A stretch of 64,000 nt of DNA from Hymenobacter wooponensis (lineage in GTDB: Bacteria; Bacteroidota; Bacteroidia; Cytophagales; Hymenobacteraceae). Positions 35,042 through 44,029 of this stretch are shown piece by piece. The notes below the pieces were generated by a model. That model saw only the letters and a program-made list of their open reading frames with translations. It searched no databases and was not told the DNA's origin. The stretch is taken from NCBI RefSeq assembly GCF_004745865.1, contig NZ_SRKZ01000006.1, positions 419,381 through 483,380 on the forward strand. The letters run 5' to 3'. Position 1 is the stretch's first letter. The number at the start of each line of letters is the position of its first letter. The position numbers and the translations under genes are program-made.

Positions 35042-35920
35042 CTAGCGGCCACCGAACAGGCCGCCTAGTAGGCCACCCATGCCGCTGCCCAGTAGGCCAC
35101 CGCCACCTGCGCTGCGTGGAGCCGAGTTGGGCTGGCCACCTAGGCCACCCAGGATAGACATCAGGGAGCCCAAGCCCCCGCTACCGACATGCGAGCCTTG
35201 CTGCGGATAGTTGCCGTAGCCTGCTTGGCTTTGGCCACCGCCCATCATGCCGCCTAGTAGGCCTCCACCGAGCAAGCCGCCCAGTAGGCCGCCCATGCCG
35301 CTGTTGGCAGCGCCTCCGAGCAGGCCACCCATGGTGCTGCCCATCATGCCGCCACCGCCCATGCCACCACGGCCACCGGCAACGCGTGAAATCACCATGG
35401 GAGCCACTACCCCTAGCAAGCCAGCCATGAGGGCTCCCTTCGGAATACCCACGCTGCCTAACTTATCAGTGATGCCACTCAGGAAACCTTGCTTACCCGG
35501 GTCGTTTGGGTCGTGTGGCACTGCAGCAGCTTGGTCAACTACTTGCTCAAGGGCTTGCGTTTGCTGCTGGTTGATACCTAGGTAGGACGAAATTTTGTTC
35601 ACCATTTCTTCCTCCGTGTTGGAGTAAGCGCCATCGGCACGGGCGAAACTGATGAGGTCTGTTACGAGCGAGAACCGTAGGTCGCTGGAACGAAGCGTGT
35701 CCAGGTTCTGCTTGATGGTTTCGTTGGTAGAGTCTTTGGCAGCAGCTATTACCTGTTGGGTAGCTCCGCCCGATAAACCAGCTTGGTGAGCTAGTTGCTG
35801 CAAAAATTCCACCTCGGCCGCCGAGGCTTCGCGGTCGGCAGAGGCCAGACTGGCAATAACACTTAGGTAAGCGGCCTTTTCTTGATCAGAGTAATTTTGC
35901 AGAAGTTGATTATCAGCCAT
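35042..35920 (-). CDS. TerB-like (tellurite-resistance fold) protein with Gly-rich repeat tail
   Basis: 292 residues in two parts. Residues 1-130 are an all-helical TerB-like domain (YLSVIASLASADREASAAEVEFLQQLA and VTDLISFARADGAYSNTEEEMVNKISSYLG), with the acidic AD-x-x-x-x-x-E pattern of TerB. From about 150 a hydrophobic stretch (GALMAGLLGVVAPMVISRVAGG) leads into about 110 residues rich in Gly, Leu and Met with recurrent GGLLGG units. The repeats are coded largely by GGCCTACTAGG-like DNA. Function is unknown; tellurite resistance should not be assumed as no ter genes are nearby. ATG 35920. Confidence 0.75.
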   Translation of the reverse strand: MADNQLLQNYSDQEKAAYLSVIASLASADREASAAEVEFLQQLAHQAGLSGGATQQVIAAAKDSTNETIKQNLDTLRSSDLRFSLVTDLISFARADGAYSNTEEEMVNKISSYLGINQQQTQALEQVVDQAAAVPHDPNDPGKQGFLSGITDKLGSVGIPKGALMAGLLGVVAPMVISRVAGGRGGMGGGGMMGSTMGGLLGGAANSGMGGLLGGLLGGGLLGGMMGGGQSQAGYGNYPQQGSHVGSGGLGSLMSILGGLGGQPNSAPRSAGGGGLLGSGMGGLLGGLFGGR

Positions 35921-36231
35921 GATGAGAGGAAAGTAATAGGGTGGATGATGTGAGGTGCTTAACGCGAAGTGTCTAGCTTAGGTTGAATCTCTAGGATATG
36001 TGCCTGGCTCTACTAGGCCAGTACTATCACTTGCTGCTTCAAACCCAGGCACTCTACCGAAGAAAATTCACTACATCTTGATTTTTTTCCTGCATCTAAA
36101 CCACCTGGCTATAAAGCCCTTGCTTCTGCTTACCTGATTTTTTGAAAATTTTCTTGCAGAATCTTCTGGCGAGGAGTTGCGCAATAAAAAACGACCTGCC
36201 ATATTTGCCATCCCAAACGGGACACGCCCAC
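35921..36231. other. Non-coding stretch upstream of tRNA-Val
   Basis: About 310 bases between the TerB-like start and tRNA-Val. The part from about 36060 to 36200 is AT-rich and ends in the tRNA promoter. No open frame with family resemblance was seen on either strand. Confidence 0.6.
36177..36207 (+). promoter_or_regulatory. tRNA-Val promoter with -33 and -7 boxes
   Basis: TTG at 36177-36179 and CATATTTG at 36200-36207 (one mismatch to TAnnTTTG) are separated by 20 bases, the spacing of the Bacteroidota -33/-7 promoter. The tRNA begins 25 bases downstream. Confidence 0.7.
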
Positions 36232-36306
36232 GGGAGATTAGCTCAGCTGGTTCAGAGCATCTGCCTTACAAGCAGAGGGTCACTGGTTCGAACCCAGTAT
36301 CTCCCA
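36232..36306 (+). tRNA. tRNA-Val (anticodon TAC)
   Basis: Complete cloverleaf: acceptor GGGAGAT/ATCTCCC, D-arm GCTC...GAGC, anticodon arm CTGCC-TTACAAG-like loop with anticodon TAC, variable loop, and T-arm with GGTTCGAACCC. Discriminator A at 36306; CCA is not encoded. A short terminator follows. Confidence 0.95.
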
Positions 36307-36310
36307 CACA

Positions 36311-36342
36311 AAAAGGACAGTCGGAAACGGCTGTCCTTTTTT
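36311..36342 (+). terminator. Terminator of tRNA-Val
   Basis: AAAAGGACAG (36311-36320) pairs with CTGTCCTTTT (36331-36340), ten bp, followed by more Ts. Its T-run on + fits the tRNA; the A-run side could also serve minus transcription. Confidence 0.88.
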
Positions 36343-36365
36343 CGTTTCTGTATAGCGCCGAGTGC

Positions 36366-37652
36366 TTATGTAGCTCCTGCGTGCCCAACTGCACGCTTCC
36401 GCAGCCGAACCCAGGTTATCAGGGGAAAGAGTAACAGGGCCGGCTCTGCAAAAAATCGCCACCGGAAGCCCACAAAAAACAGTAAGCTCAGCAGCCACAC
36501 TACTACCAGCGGTGTAAGCAGCAGAGCATCGCGCGATTCAAACCGCAGGCCACGGTAATGAAACACGGTAAGCCCTAGAGCCAGGAAGAAGGCCAAGTGC
36601 ACTGCTGCAGTAAACGGGCTCCAGGGTGTGCGATGCGCGTCGGCAATGAAGTTTTCGGGCGAGAAGAACAACGCTGTTTTGCGCAGCAACAGTTGGGCTT
36701 CTTCACTGGGGTGCTCAGCCACCCACTGCCGGGCTAGTCGGGCACGGGCTTGGCTTTCCTGGTATTGATTGAGGGAGTCAAGTTCAGGCACGTGGGCTCG
36801 TACGTACTGGTCGAACGGCTTGCCACGGTCATCCCAGCTAAACATAAACCGCCCTTTCGTAACCGAGTTGTGCCCCTGCAGCAGCTCAAACCCGGCCTGG
36901 TTGCTGAGCGTCCAGGCCCCGAACTGGCGGTGATTTTTAAGCAGAATGGGCCAGTGGGCAAGGCCCAACGCTAGCAGCACAGCGCAGCTCAGGCCCCAGG
37001 CCACACTGCGTTCCGGAGCGCGGCGGCCCATCATTAGCCTCAGAAAAATGGCAAACAGCACGCCGTACACTGCCAGCAAATACCCTCGCAGCAGACACGA
37101 TAGTACTACGGCAGCAATGATCAGCAGAGCATCGGGCCAGTGCAGGCGTCGCCCATCATAGAGCCGTAGCAGCTTGTAAACTACTACTATCAGCAGAGGC
37201 AGCGCAATGTTCTCAAACCACCAAAAGCCTCCAACGTAGTACACCACCCCCGGCGACAGTGCCCACAGCCCGGCTCCTAGCCAACTTAGCCCTGTTGCGG
37301 CGCCAAAGTGGCCTAGGGTGCGCTGCACGTATAGCCCACCCAGCACGTAACAGCCTGCAGCAGCCAAGTACACCAGAAACGTGAGGTAGTGGCGCGGTAG
37401 GCCAGTCTTACTCCAGCCGATGTACACGAATACCGGAAAGCTGGCGTGGAAGGAATCAGGGCGCACTTGCTTACGCTCGGGGTCGAGGCTGACGTAGCCG
37501 CGGCCAGCGAGGTAGTTATCAGCGATGCGGGCGTTGCGGCGCTCATCGTAGTTCATCTCCAGGCCAGGATTGAGGTGCAGGTTCAGGAGCAGCCGCAGGG
37601 CCACTAGTAGCACGGCCCCGGGCCAAACAAAACGAGGAATGGTACGCAGCAC
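36366..37652 (-). CDS. GT-C fold membrane glycosyltransferase-like protein (GT39/ArnT type)
   Basis: 428-residue polytopic membrane protein. After the first helix it has MNYDERRNARIADNYLAGRGY; the acidic D-E pair in the first periplasmic loop is the catalytic hallmark of GT-C enzymes that use polyprenyl-phosphate sugars. About ten helices follow; a soluble region near 255-340 (FELLQGHNSVTKGRFMFSWDD) is probably periplasmic. Start GTG 37652. It is divergent from two tandem GT-C-like genes, so the three may form one glycan or protein-glycosylation set. Substrate and acceptor unknown. Confidence 0.75.
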   Translation of the reverse strand: MLRTIPRFVWPGAVLLVALRLLLNLHLNPGLEMNYDERRNARIADNYLAGRGYVSLDPERKQVRPDSFHASFPVFVYIGWSKTGLPRHYLTFLVYLAAAGCYVLGGLYVQRTLGHFGAATGLSWLGAGLWALSPGVVYYVGGFWWFENIALPLLIVVVYKLLRLYDGRRLHWPDALLIIAAVVLSCLLRGYLLAVYGVLFAIFLRLMMGRRAPERSVAWGLSCAVLLALGLAHWPILLKNHRQFGAWTLSNQAGFELLQGHNSVTKGRFMFSWDDRGKPFDQYVRAHVPELDSLNQYQESQARARLARQWVAEHPSEEAQLLLRKTALFFSPENFIADAHRTPWSPFTAAVHLAFFLALGLTVFHYRGLRFESRDALLLTPLVVVWLLSLLFFVGFRWRFFAEPALLLFPLITWVRLRKRAVGHAGAT

Positions 37653-37741
37653 GAGCGAAGCGGGTGTTTGGAAATGAATTGCCGAATTTAGCCGCCTAAT
37701 CCGGAATACTTTTGGCGTGGCCCTCTCGCGCTTCCTCCTTT

Positions 37742-39367
37742 ATGCCTGCTTCCGTTTCTTCTGCCCCTGGCCCTCACTCGTCTGACTGGCTCCGCCGCTG
37801 GGTAGTGGGCGGCTTCTTTGGGCTGCTGATACTGCTAGGCCTAGGCCTGTACCGCGCGTATGGCGTGGGCTGGGACGAACAGATTGACCGCCTCAACGGT
37901 ATTATCAACGCAAAGTACGTGGCTATGCAGTTGGCCCCGGAACTAGCCAAACGTCAACCTACCTTCGCTGAAATCCCAGACTTGTATGGCAGCCAGGATA
38001 CCGACCACGGCGTGTTTTACCAGCTACCGCTGGTGCTGTTAGAGAAAGTAGCTCGGGTAGAAGACTCACGCGATGTATACTTCTTGCGCCACCTGGTTAT
38101 TTGGCTTACCTGCGTGGCTGGCACCTGGGTGGTGTATCGCCTGGGCATGTGGCGCTTTGGCAGTTGGCGCTGGGGGCTGCTCACGGCGGGGCTGCTGGTA
38201 CTCTCGCCCCGCCTGTTCGCGGAGTCATTTTACAATTACAAGGACCCCGTATTTATGGGTTTCTTTGCGCTGAGCATCTACACGCTGCTACGCTGGCTTC
38301 GGCAGCCCACTTGGCAACGAGTTTTGCTGCATGCCATAGCCACAGGCGCTGCCATTGATGTACGCACCATGGGGGTGCTCTTGCTCCCGCTAACGCTCGG
38401 GTTTGCCATACTAGAGGTGCTATACCGCCCTCACGACCGACGGCAATTTTTACTTTCCCTTCTACTCTACCTGCCACTCACGGCCTTGGTAGTAGTACTA
38501 GCCTGGCCTTACCTGTGGGGAAATCCTGTAGGCCACTTCTTGGAGGTATTTCAGAGTTTCAGCCGCTACCCCACCGATATGCTGACCGTGTACCTGGGCA
38601 AAGAAATATCAGTACGCCAGCTGCCATGGCATTATGCGCCGGTGTGGATACTCGTCACTACGCCCGCCGTTTATTCTGCCTTATTTCTGGTAGGCCTAGG
38701 GGGAGTGGCCTGGGCTGCGCGGCGTCCGTTGGCGTGGCTGAGCACCACTACTGGCCGCCTCGATCTGCTATTGGTGGCGTGGTGCCTAGGCCCTGTGCTG
38801 GCCATCATCGTGTTAAATTCGGTCATTTATGATGGGTGGCGCCACCTGTATTTTATCTACCCGGCTTTTCTGCTACTGGCGGTTAGGGCGGTGCACACGC
38901 TGTGGTACCAGTGGCGTGCTACCACTAGTTCGGTTGGGCTCGTGACTGGCTGGTTGGGCCTAGGCCTGTTTGTTCTGAGCCTCGGCACAGTGGCCTACCG
39001 CATGGTGCAAGAGTATCCGTATCAAAACATGTACTTCAGCCTGCCGGGGCCTATGGCCGGGCGCTTATTCGAGCGCGACTACTGGGCCCTGTCGGGGCGG
39101 GAAGGCGTTGAGTGGATTCTGGCTCACGATGCCGCCCCTCAGGTTGCAGTAGGCACTGACCCGCGCAGCAAACTGGTGCTGCACAACGCCCAACTGCTCT
39201 TGCCACCGGCTGAGCGCGCCCGTCTGCGCATGGTTTCGCCCGAACAAGCCACGTACTTTCTGACTACCTACCGGTGGCATCCGGAGGGCTACCCGAAGTA
39301 TGGCCGGCCCGTTTATGAGCGGCAGGTAGACGGGGTAACTATTCTATCTATTTTTCGGCTCCGCTAG
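37742..39367 (+). CDS. GT-C fold membrane glycosyltransferase-like protein, tandem copy A
   Basis: 541-residue membrane protein. The first loop has YGVGWDEQIDRLNGIINAKYV with the W-D-E acidic pair of GT39-type enzymes; then LRHLVIWLTCVAGTWVVYRLGMW and about ten helices. The C-terminal periplasmic part includes GWRHLYFIYPAFLLL, YPYQNMYFSLPGP and LFERDYWALSGREGVEWILAHD. The same three motifs recur in the next gene, so they are tandem paralogues. ATG 37742 chosen over 37712. Eight bases separate its stop from the next ATG, indicating co-transcription. Confidence 0.78.
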   Translation: MPASVSSAPGPHSSDWLRRWVVGGFFGLLILLGLGLYRAYGVGWDEQIDRLNGIINAKYVAMQLAPELAKRQPTFAEIPDLYGSQDTDHGVFYQLPLVLLEKVARVEDSRDVYFLRHLVIWLTCVAGTWVVYRLGMWRFGSWRWGLLTAGLLVLSPRLFAESFYNYKDPVFMGFFALSIYTLLRWLRQPTWQRVLLHAIATGAAIDVRTMGVLLLPLTLGFAILEVLYRPHDRRQFLLSLLLYLPLTALVVVLAWPYLWGNPVGHFLEVFQSFSRYPTDMLTVYLGKEISVRQLPWHYAPVWILVTTPAVYSALFLVGLGGVAWAARRPLAWLSTTTGRLDLLLVAWCLGPVLAIIVLNSVIYDGWRHLYFIYPAFLLLAVRAVHTLWYQWRATTSSVGLVTGWLGLGLFVLSLGTVAYRMVQEYPYQNMYFSLPGPMAGRLFERDYWALSGREGVEWILAHDAAPQVAVGTDPRSKLVLHNAQLLLPPAERARLRMVSPEQATYFLTTYRWHPEGYPKYGRPVYERQVDGVTILSIFRLR

Positions 39368-39375
39368 CTTCTCCC

Positions 39376-40989
39376 ATGCCTCTGCCTGCTTGGTTATCCG
39401 CTGTTTCTGGTCGCCGCTGGGTAGTGGGGGTTTTCTTTGGGCTGTTGGCCTTGCTAGGCCTAGCGTTACACGGCGACTACGGCGTTTCGTGGGATGAAAC
39501 CAACAATCATCTGAACGGCCTCGTCAATCTCAAGTATATCAGCAGCTTGTTGCCGGCTGGCTCTTTGTTGCGCTACCACCCTACTTTCGCCACTACGCCC
39601 AACATTCGCGAGTTTCCTGATGCGCACCATGGCCCAGTGTTCGAGATAAGCGCAGTAATCCTGAGTTACTTGTTTACCGACCACGACCCGCGTTCCTATT
39701 TTCTGCTGCGTCACCTTCTGATATTTAGCCTATTCCTAGTGGGAGCCTGGGCTGTATATCGGCTGGGCACTTCTTGGCTGCGCGACTGGCGCTGGGGTTT
39801 GCTCACGGCGGCCCTGCTCATTTTATCACCCCGGTTTTTTGCCGAGGCCTTCTACAATGGGAAGGATATCGTGTACATGGCTTTTTTTACCCTCGCCATG
39901 TATACGCTCACCCGCCTAATGCAGCAGCCTACTGCGGGGCGGGTGCTAGTGCACGGCCTGGCCACGGCACTAGCTATTGCTGTTCGGGTGCAAGGGGCTC
40001 AGTTACTGATTTTCACGGCGCTTGGCTTGGTATTGTCTGCCAAGCAGGCCGAGGGCCGATGGCAGCTGGCTCGGGGGTATGTAATATATCTGTTGGTAGT
40101 ACTGCTGGGAGTATTTAGTGTCTGGCCGTATCTGTGGGCTCATACTGTGCCTGAGCTGCTGGATGTTAGTACCCACGCCGTACGCTACCCGTGGCCCTTC
40201 ACGAATCTGTACATGGGCCAATTCTTATCCGTGGGCCAGCTGCCGTGGCACTATGTACCCGTTTGGATGGCTATTACCATTCCGCTGCCCTACTCGCTGA
40301 GTGCCGCGTTGGGCCTACTGGTTGCTTTAAAGCACTGCCGGATACGTGGTAGCCTTACGCAGTTAACTGAGTCGGGCTCCATAGCGGTACTGGTAGCATT
40401 GTGGCTGCTGGCACCGCTGCTAGTAGTTATGCTCACCCATACGGTGGTGTACGAGGGTTGGCGGCACCTCTATTTTATCTATCCGGCTTTGCTCTTATGG
40501 GCCGTGCAAGGATTTCGTCAGTTGCTGCATTGGAGCCGAGAACCAGGCCTACGGCTGGCGGCGCGCTTAGCCCTAGGCCTAGCGCTACTTGAGACCGGCC
40601 ACACTGCCTGGCAGATAGTGCAGCTACACCCTTACCAAAACGTGTACTTCAGTTTTCTGCCAGCGGCCAAGGCCGAGCGTTTGTTTGAGCGTGATTACTG
40701 GGGGCTTGCATACCGCCAAGGGCTTGAATGGATGCTGGCTCACGATCCGGCTCCAGTGGTAACCATGCGGGCACTTTGGCATTATCCGCTCTACAACAAC
40801 TCCCTTATCTTGAAGCCCGAACAGCGCGCCAGGCTGCGCTACACCCCCGACTCCACTGCCCGCTACTATCTCACTGGCTACCGTTGGCACCCCCAACCGT
40901 ACCTTGACTCGTTGGGCAGCGAGGTATTTACCATTCGGGCTGCGAATGGCATCAAGGTACTGTCCGTTTTCCGCCAACCCGGTCGCTGA
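39376..40989 (+). CDS. GT-C fold membrane glycosyltransferase-like protein, tandem copy B
   Basis: 537-residue paralogue of the preceding gene. Matching landmarks: YGVSWDETNNHLNGLVNLKYI, LLRHLLIFSLFLVGAWAVYRLG, RFFAEAFYNGKDIVYMAFF, GWRHLYFIYPALLLWAVQG, HPYQNVYFSF and LFERDYWGLAYRQGLEWMLAHD. The extended GWRHLYFIYP block is better conserved than the flanking helices, suggesting a functional site at the start of a late helix. ATG 39376. Function unknown beyond the fold. Confidence 0.78.
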   Translation: MPLPAWLSAVSGRRWVVGVFFGLLALLGLALHGDYGVSWDETNNHLNGLVNLKYISSLLPAGSLLRYHPTFATTPNIREFPDAHHGPVFEISAVILSYLFTDHDPRSYFLLRHLLIFSLFLVGAWAVYRLGTSWLRDWRWGLLTAALLILSPRFFAEAFYNGKDIVYMAFFTLAMYTLTRLMQQPTAGRVLVHGLATALAIAVRVQGAQLLIFTALGLVLSAKQAEGRWQLARGYVIYLLVVLLGVFSVWPYLWAHTVPELLDVSTHAVRYPWPFTNLYMGQFLSVGQLPWHYVPVWMAITIPLPYSLSAALGLLVALKHCRIRGSLTQLTESGSIAVLVALWLLAPLLVVMLTHTVVYEGWRHLYFIYPALLLWAVQGFRQLLHWSREPGLRLAARLALGLALLETGHTAWQIVQLHPYQNVYFSFLPAAKAERLFERDYWGLAYRQGLEWMLAHDPAPVVTMRALWHYPLYNNSLILKPEQRARLRYTPDSTARYYLTGYRWHPQPYLDSLGSEVFTIRAANGIKVLSVFRQPGR

Positions 40990-41049
40990 GTAGCGCGAAC
41001 CTCTTTTCTTTGCGGTTTGCAGTTGCCGCCATTTACTGCTCCCCTTCCT

Positions 41050-42222
41050 ATGCCCTTACTTGAAGTTACCACCCCTGAGCACCGCCGTCAGTTTCTGGAC
41101 CTGCCAACTCGTATTTACCAGAATCACCCAAACTGGATTTCTCCCCTCGACCATGAAATAGAGGCAGTTTTTGACCCTAAGCGCAACCACAACTTTGCCC
41201 ACGGCGAAGCCATTCGCTGGGTGCTGACTGATGCGGCTGGTGAGGTTATTGGGCGCGTAGCAGCTTTCATCAACCACGAAACGCCGCAAACCGACCCTAC
41301 TCTGCCGGTTGGTGGCCTAGGCTTCTTTGAGTGCATTGATGACCAAGCGGCGGCTAACCAGCTCTTCGAGGCTGCCCAGCAGTGGCTCAGCCAGCGTGGC
41401 CTAGCCGCCATGGATGGCCCCATCAACTTCGGGGAGCGGGACCGGTTTTGGGGCCTGCTGGTTTCGGGCTTCACGGAGCCCAACTACGGCATGTTCTACC
41501 ACCCGCCGTACTACCAGCAGCTTTTTGAGAGCTACGGCTTTCAGGTGTTCTTCAAGCAGTACACGTGCTACCGTGAGGTAGCCGTGCACCTGCACCCCAC
41601 CTTCAGCCGCGCCTTCGAGACCTACGCTCAGCAATACCCTACCTTCCGGTTTCAGCACGCCAGCAAGCGCGACGCCGAGAAGCTGGCCCGCGACTTCCAC
41701 CACGTGTATAACTTGGCCTGGGCCAACCATAGCGGCGTAAACCCCATGCCCCTGGAGAAGGCCCGGGAGCTGGTGAAGGAGATGAAGCCCGTGCTGGATG
41801 AGCGCCTGCTCTGGTTTGCCTACCACAACGATGAGCCCATTGCATTCTTCGTGAGCCTGCCTGAGCTCAACCAGATTTTCAAGCACGTGGGCCGCAACTT
41901 CAACCTGTGGGGCAAACTGCGCTTTCTCTGGGAGAAGCGCAAGTACATGCAGCGCCTCGATAAAAAGCTCTTCGGCGTGATTTTCGGGGTAGTACCTGAG
42001 TGGCAAGGTAAGGGCATTGAGTCAGCACTGATGGTGCACGCCCGGGCCGAGTTCATGCGCGCCGGCTACACTGAAATTGAGATGAACTGGATTGGCGACT
42101 TCAATCCGCGCATGTTGGCCCTCACACGGTCTATTGGCGCGCGCATCTACAAAACCCACGTTACCTACCGTTTCCTCTTCGACCGCACCCGTCCCTTCGA
42201 GCGTAGCCCCATCATCCGCTAG
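41050..42222 (+). CDS. Large GNAT-fold N-acetyltransferase-like protein
   Basis: 390 residues, more than twice the usual GNAT domain. The N-terminal part (LPTRIYQNHPNWISPLDHEIEAVFDPKRNHNFAHGEAIRWVL, then GRVAAFIN and GGLGFFECIDDQ) looks like one GNAT half, the C-terminal part carries the acetyl-CoA loop VVPEWQGKGIESALMVHARAEF. In between lies DGPINFGERDRFWGLLVSGFTEPNYGMFYHPPYY, a highly conserved block in this uncharacterised family. ATG 41050 preferred to 41017. Substrate unknown; it follows the GT-C pair by 60 bases and might modify a cell-surface component, which is speculation. The stop codon is inside TAGGCC. Confidence 0.8.
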   Translation: MPLLEVTTPEHRRQFLDLPTRIYQNHPNWISPLDHEIEAVFDPKRNHNFAHGEAIRWVLTDAAGEVIGRVAAFINHETPQTDPTLPVGGLGFFECIDDQAAANQLFEAAQQWLSQRGLAAMDGPINFGERDRFWGLLVSGFTEPNYGMFYHPPYYQQLFESYGFQVFFKQYTCYREVAVHLHPTFSRAFETYAQQYPTFRFQHASKRDAEKLARDFHHVYNLAWANHSGVNPMPLEKARELVKEMKPVLDERLLWFAYHNDEPIAFFVSLPELNQIFKHVGRNFNLWGKLRFLWEKRKYMQRLDKKLFGVIFGVVPEWQGKGIESALMVHARAEFMRAGYTEIEMNWIGDFNPRMLALTRSIGARIYKTHVTYRFLFDRTRPFERSPIIR

Positions 42223-42282
42223 GCCACAAGCCAGTGCGGAGGCGTGGCATGAGGTACTCCTTTCCAACATACTGAGCCTAGT

Positions 42283-42329
42283 AAACGCAAAAGCCGTTAC
42301 CTCCCCATGGACGTAACGGCTTTTCGTTT
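42283..42329. terminator. Bidirectional terminator between GNAT and coaE
   Basis: AAACGCAAAAGCCGTTAC (42283-42300) pairs with 42313-42329; 17 bp with one unpaired base, A/T-rich ends on both strands. Confidence 0.85.
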
Positions 42330-42394
42330 GCTAGGGCTTGGTGGCTGAGCCTAAAGATGGCTACGCGCTGCTCCTCATGCCGTATCAGAGTGGC

Positions 42395-42988
42395 CTAGCG
42401 AATGAACTGCTCGTGTAGCTTCAATACTTGCGGGATAAGCAAGTGCGCATCGTCATTGTGGATGATATGATCCGCACGCTGCATCTTCTCCTCCTCGCTC
42501 ATCTGTTTGCCGATGATGTTCTGAATGTCATCGGGGGTTCGATGCGGGTCGCGGGTTAAGATGCGCGCTTGCCGGACCGCTATGGGCGCGAATACCGTGA
42601 TGATTTGATCTAGCTGCCGGTAAGCACCTGACTCATACAGGAGCGCCGCTTCTTTCAGAATATACGGGTGGCCTTCAGTTTGGCGGGCCGTAAGCCACTG
42701 GGCAAAGTCGCGACCTACAGCGGGGTGCACCAACGCGTTGAGGCGGGCCAACTGCACGGGGTCAGCGAAAGCAACGCGCGCTAAGTAGGTGCGGTTGAGC
42801 TGGCCTAGCGTATCAAACGTCTCAGGGCCAAAAGCCGCTCGTAGCTCGTCGCGCAGCTGCTCATCCTTTGCCATCACCCATTTAGCGCGCGTATCAGAGT
42901 CATACACTGGCGCCCCGAGCGTGGCAAACAGCCGGCACACCACACTTTTACCCGAGCCTATTCCGCCCGTAATTCCGATTTTCAGCAT
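42395..42988 (-). CDS. coaE: Dephospho-CoA kinase
   Basis: Last step of coenzyme A synthesis, phosphorylating the 3'-hydroxyl of dephospho-CoA. The P-loop GGIGSGKS is at residues 8-15; YDSDTRAK, LVHPAVGRDF and the lid region ILTRDPHRTPDDIQNIIGKQM match the family, as does HIIHNDD near the end. 197 residues, ATG 42988. It closes the yajC-ybbR-coaE run, an arrangement common in Bacteroidota. The stop codon is inside TAGGCC. Confidence 0.95.
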   Translation of the reverse strand: MLKIGITGGIGSGKSVVCRLFATLGAPVYDSDTRAKWVMAKDEQLRDELRAAFGPETFDTLGQLNRTYLARVAFADPVQLARLNALVHPAVGRDFAQWLTARQTEGHPYILKEAALLYESGAYRQLDQIITVFAPIAVRQARILTRDPHRTPDDIQNIIGKQMSEEEKMQRADHIIHNDDAHLLIPQVLKLHEQFIR

Positions 42989-43053
42989 CGATGGAATGAT
43001 GTAAGGAGACTGTATCTAGGCCAGTAGCACGGATAAATGCTAGATGTACTAGC

Positions 43054-44016
43054 TCATTTTTTCACCGTTACCCGTACTCCGGGCGTAAGAACCTGGCCGC
43101 CGCGCGCTGCAGTGGGGCGCTGCGACAGAAAAGGCCGGAGGCTGGAGTCGGAGTTGATGAACTGCCCGTAGTGCAGCTGCACATGCACCTCTTTGCGGCT
43201 GAGCCTAGCCGTATCCTCCGGGAAACACTGCAGTTGCACCTGTACCGTGCCAGGGCTAAGCTGATACAGGTGGCCCTGGGGGGCATCCATTAGTTCAGGT
43301 ACTACTTGCAGCGGCACCGTCACTAAGGGGCGGTGCAACAGCCGCACGCGCACATCCTGCACGTCTGGCTCCACTAGCTCGGGCCCCCCAATGGGCACCC
43401 GAATATCACCGGTGGTGCTGCCGGCTGGGGCCTGGGGCAGATGCACTGGGTAAGGATCCGGCAGGCTGTTTACCTTGTTGGCCGGCCCCCGGAAGCGAAT
43501 GGACGACGGACTGAAACTGGCCGCGTACGGCAAAGCCGAACCATCGGAAGCCGGACTCAAGGCTAATGGTAGCCGCCGGCTCACCAACCGGTCGAACTCT
43601 ATCCACAGCGTATCGGTGAGCAAGTAGTTGAACTGCAGCCCTTCCATAGCAAGCTGCAGGGCCGGGCGCAGGTTGCGTGCCGTTACGTAGCGGGTGCTGG
43701 GCAATGCCTCCAGCGTTAACTCCGCCGGCTTTACCTCTAGTGGCAGGCTGCGCCGCAGCAATTTCCAGCCGCGGCCAGTTACATTCACAGCTACCTCAGT
43801 GGGCAGAGGCTGTACCGGCACGAACTGCGCCTCATTGTACCGCCACGCTACCGGATAAGTAATTTTAGTGGTGTAGGTCTTATTCAGGGCCCTAAGTACC
43901 CAAAAGGTGCTAGCCGCCAAAAAACAGGCCAGCACCGCCCGCCAATAGCTCCATTCCTGCCCCACAAATGGGCTCAGAAACCAGCGAAGCATACGGAACG
44001 GGCGGGCAGGCGGCAT
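43054..44016 (-). CDS. YbbR-like (CdaR-type) membrane-anchored protein
   Basis: 320 residues with one N-terminal transmembrane helix (about 25-42) and an extracytoplasmic series of YbbR-like beta repeats: the first at about 50-110 (YPVAWRYNEAQFVPVQPLPTEVAVNVTGRGWKLL), a second at about 135-200 (PYAASFSPSSIRFRGPANKVNSL). YbbR proteins regulate diadenylate cyclase in Firmicutes; in Bacteroidota their role is not settled. The context between yajC and coaE is conserved in the phylum. The start may be ATG 44016 or ATG 43992. The C-terminal VRVTVKK is basic. Confidence 0.85.
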   Translation of the reverse strand: MPPARPFRMLRWFLSPFVGQEWSYWRAVLACFLAASTFWVLRALNKTYTTKITYPVAWRYNEAQFVPVQPLPTEVAVNVTGRGWKLLRRSLPLEVKPAELTLEALPSTRYVTARNLRPALQLAMEGLQFNYLLTDTLWIEFDRLVSRRLPLALSPASDGSALPYAASFSPSSIRFRGPANKVNSLPDPYPVHLPQAPAGSTTGDIRVPIGGPELVEPDVQDVRVRLLHRPLVTVPLQVVPELMDAPQGHLYQLSPGTVQVQLQCFPEDTARLSRKEVHVQLHYGQFINSDSSLRPFLSQRPTAARGGQVLTPGVRVTVKK

Positions 44017-44029
44017 TTACTGAATAAGG

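Noticed and set aside
35060..35350. CRISPR-like repeats
   Set aside because: The recurring words are short, irregular and in frame with a Gly-rich protein tail; no constant repeat-spacer spacing.
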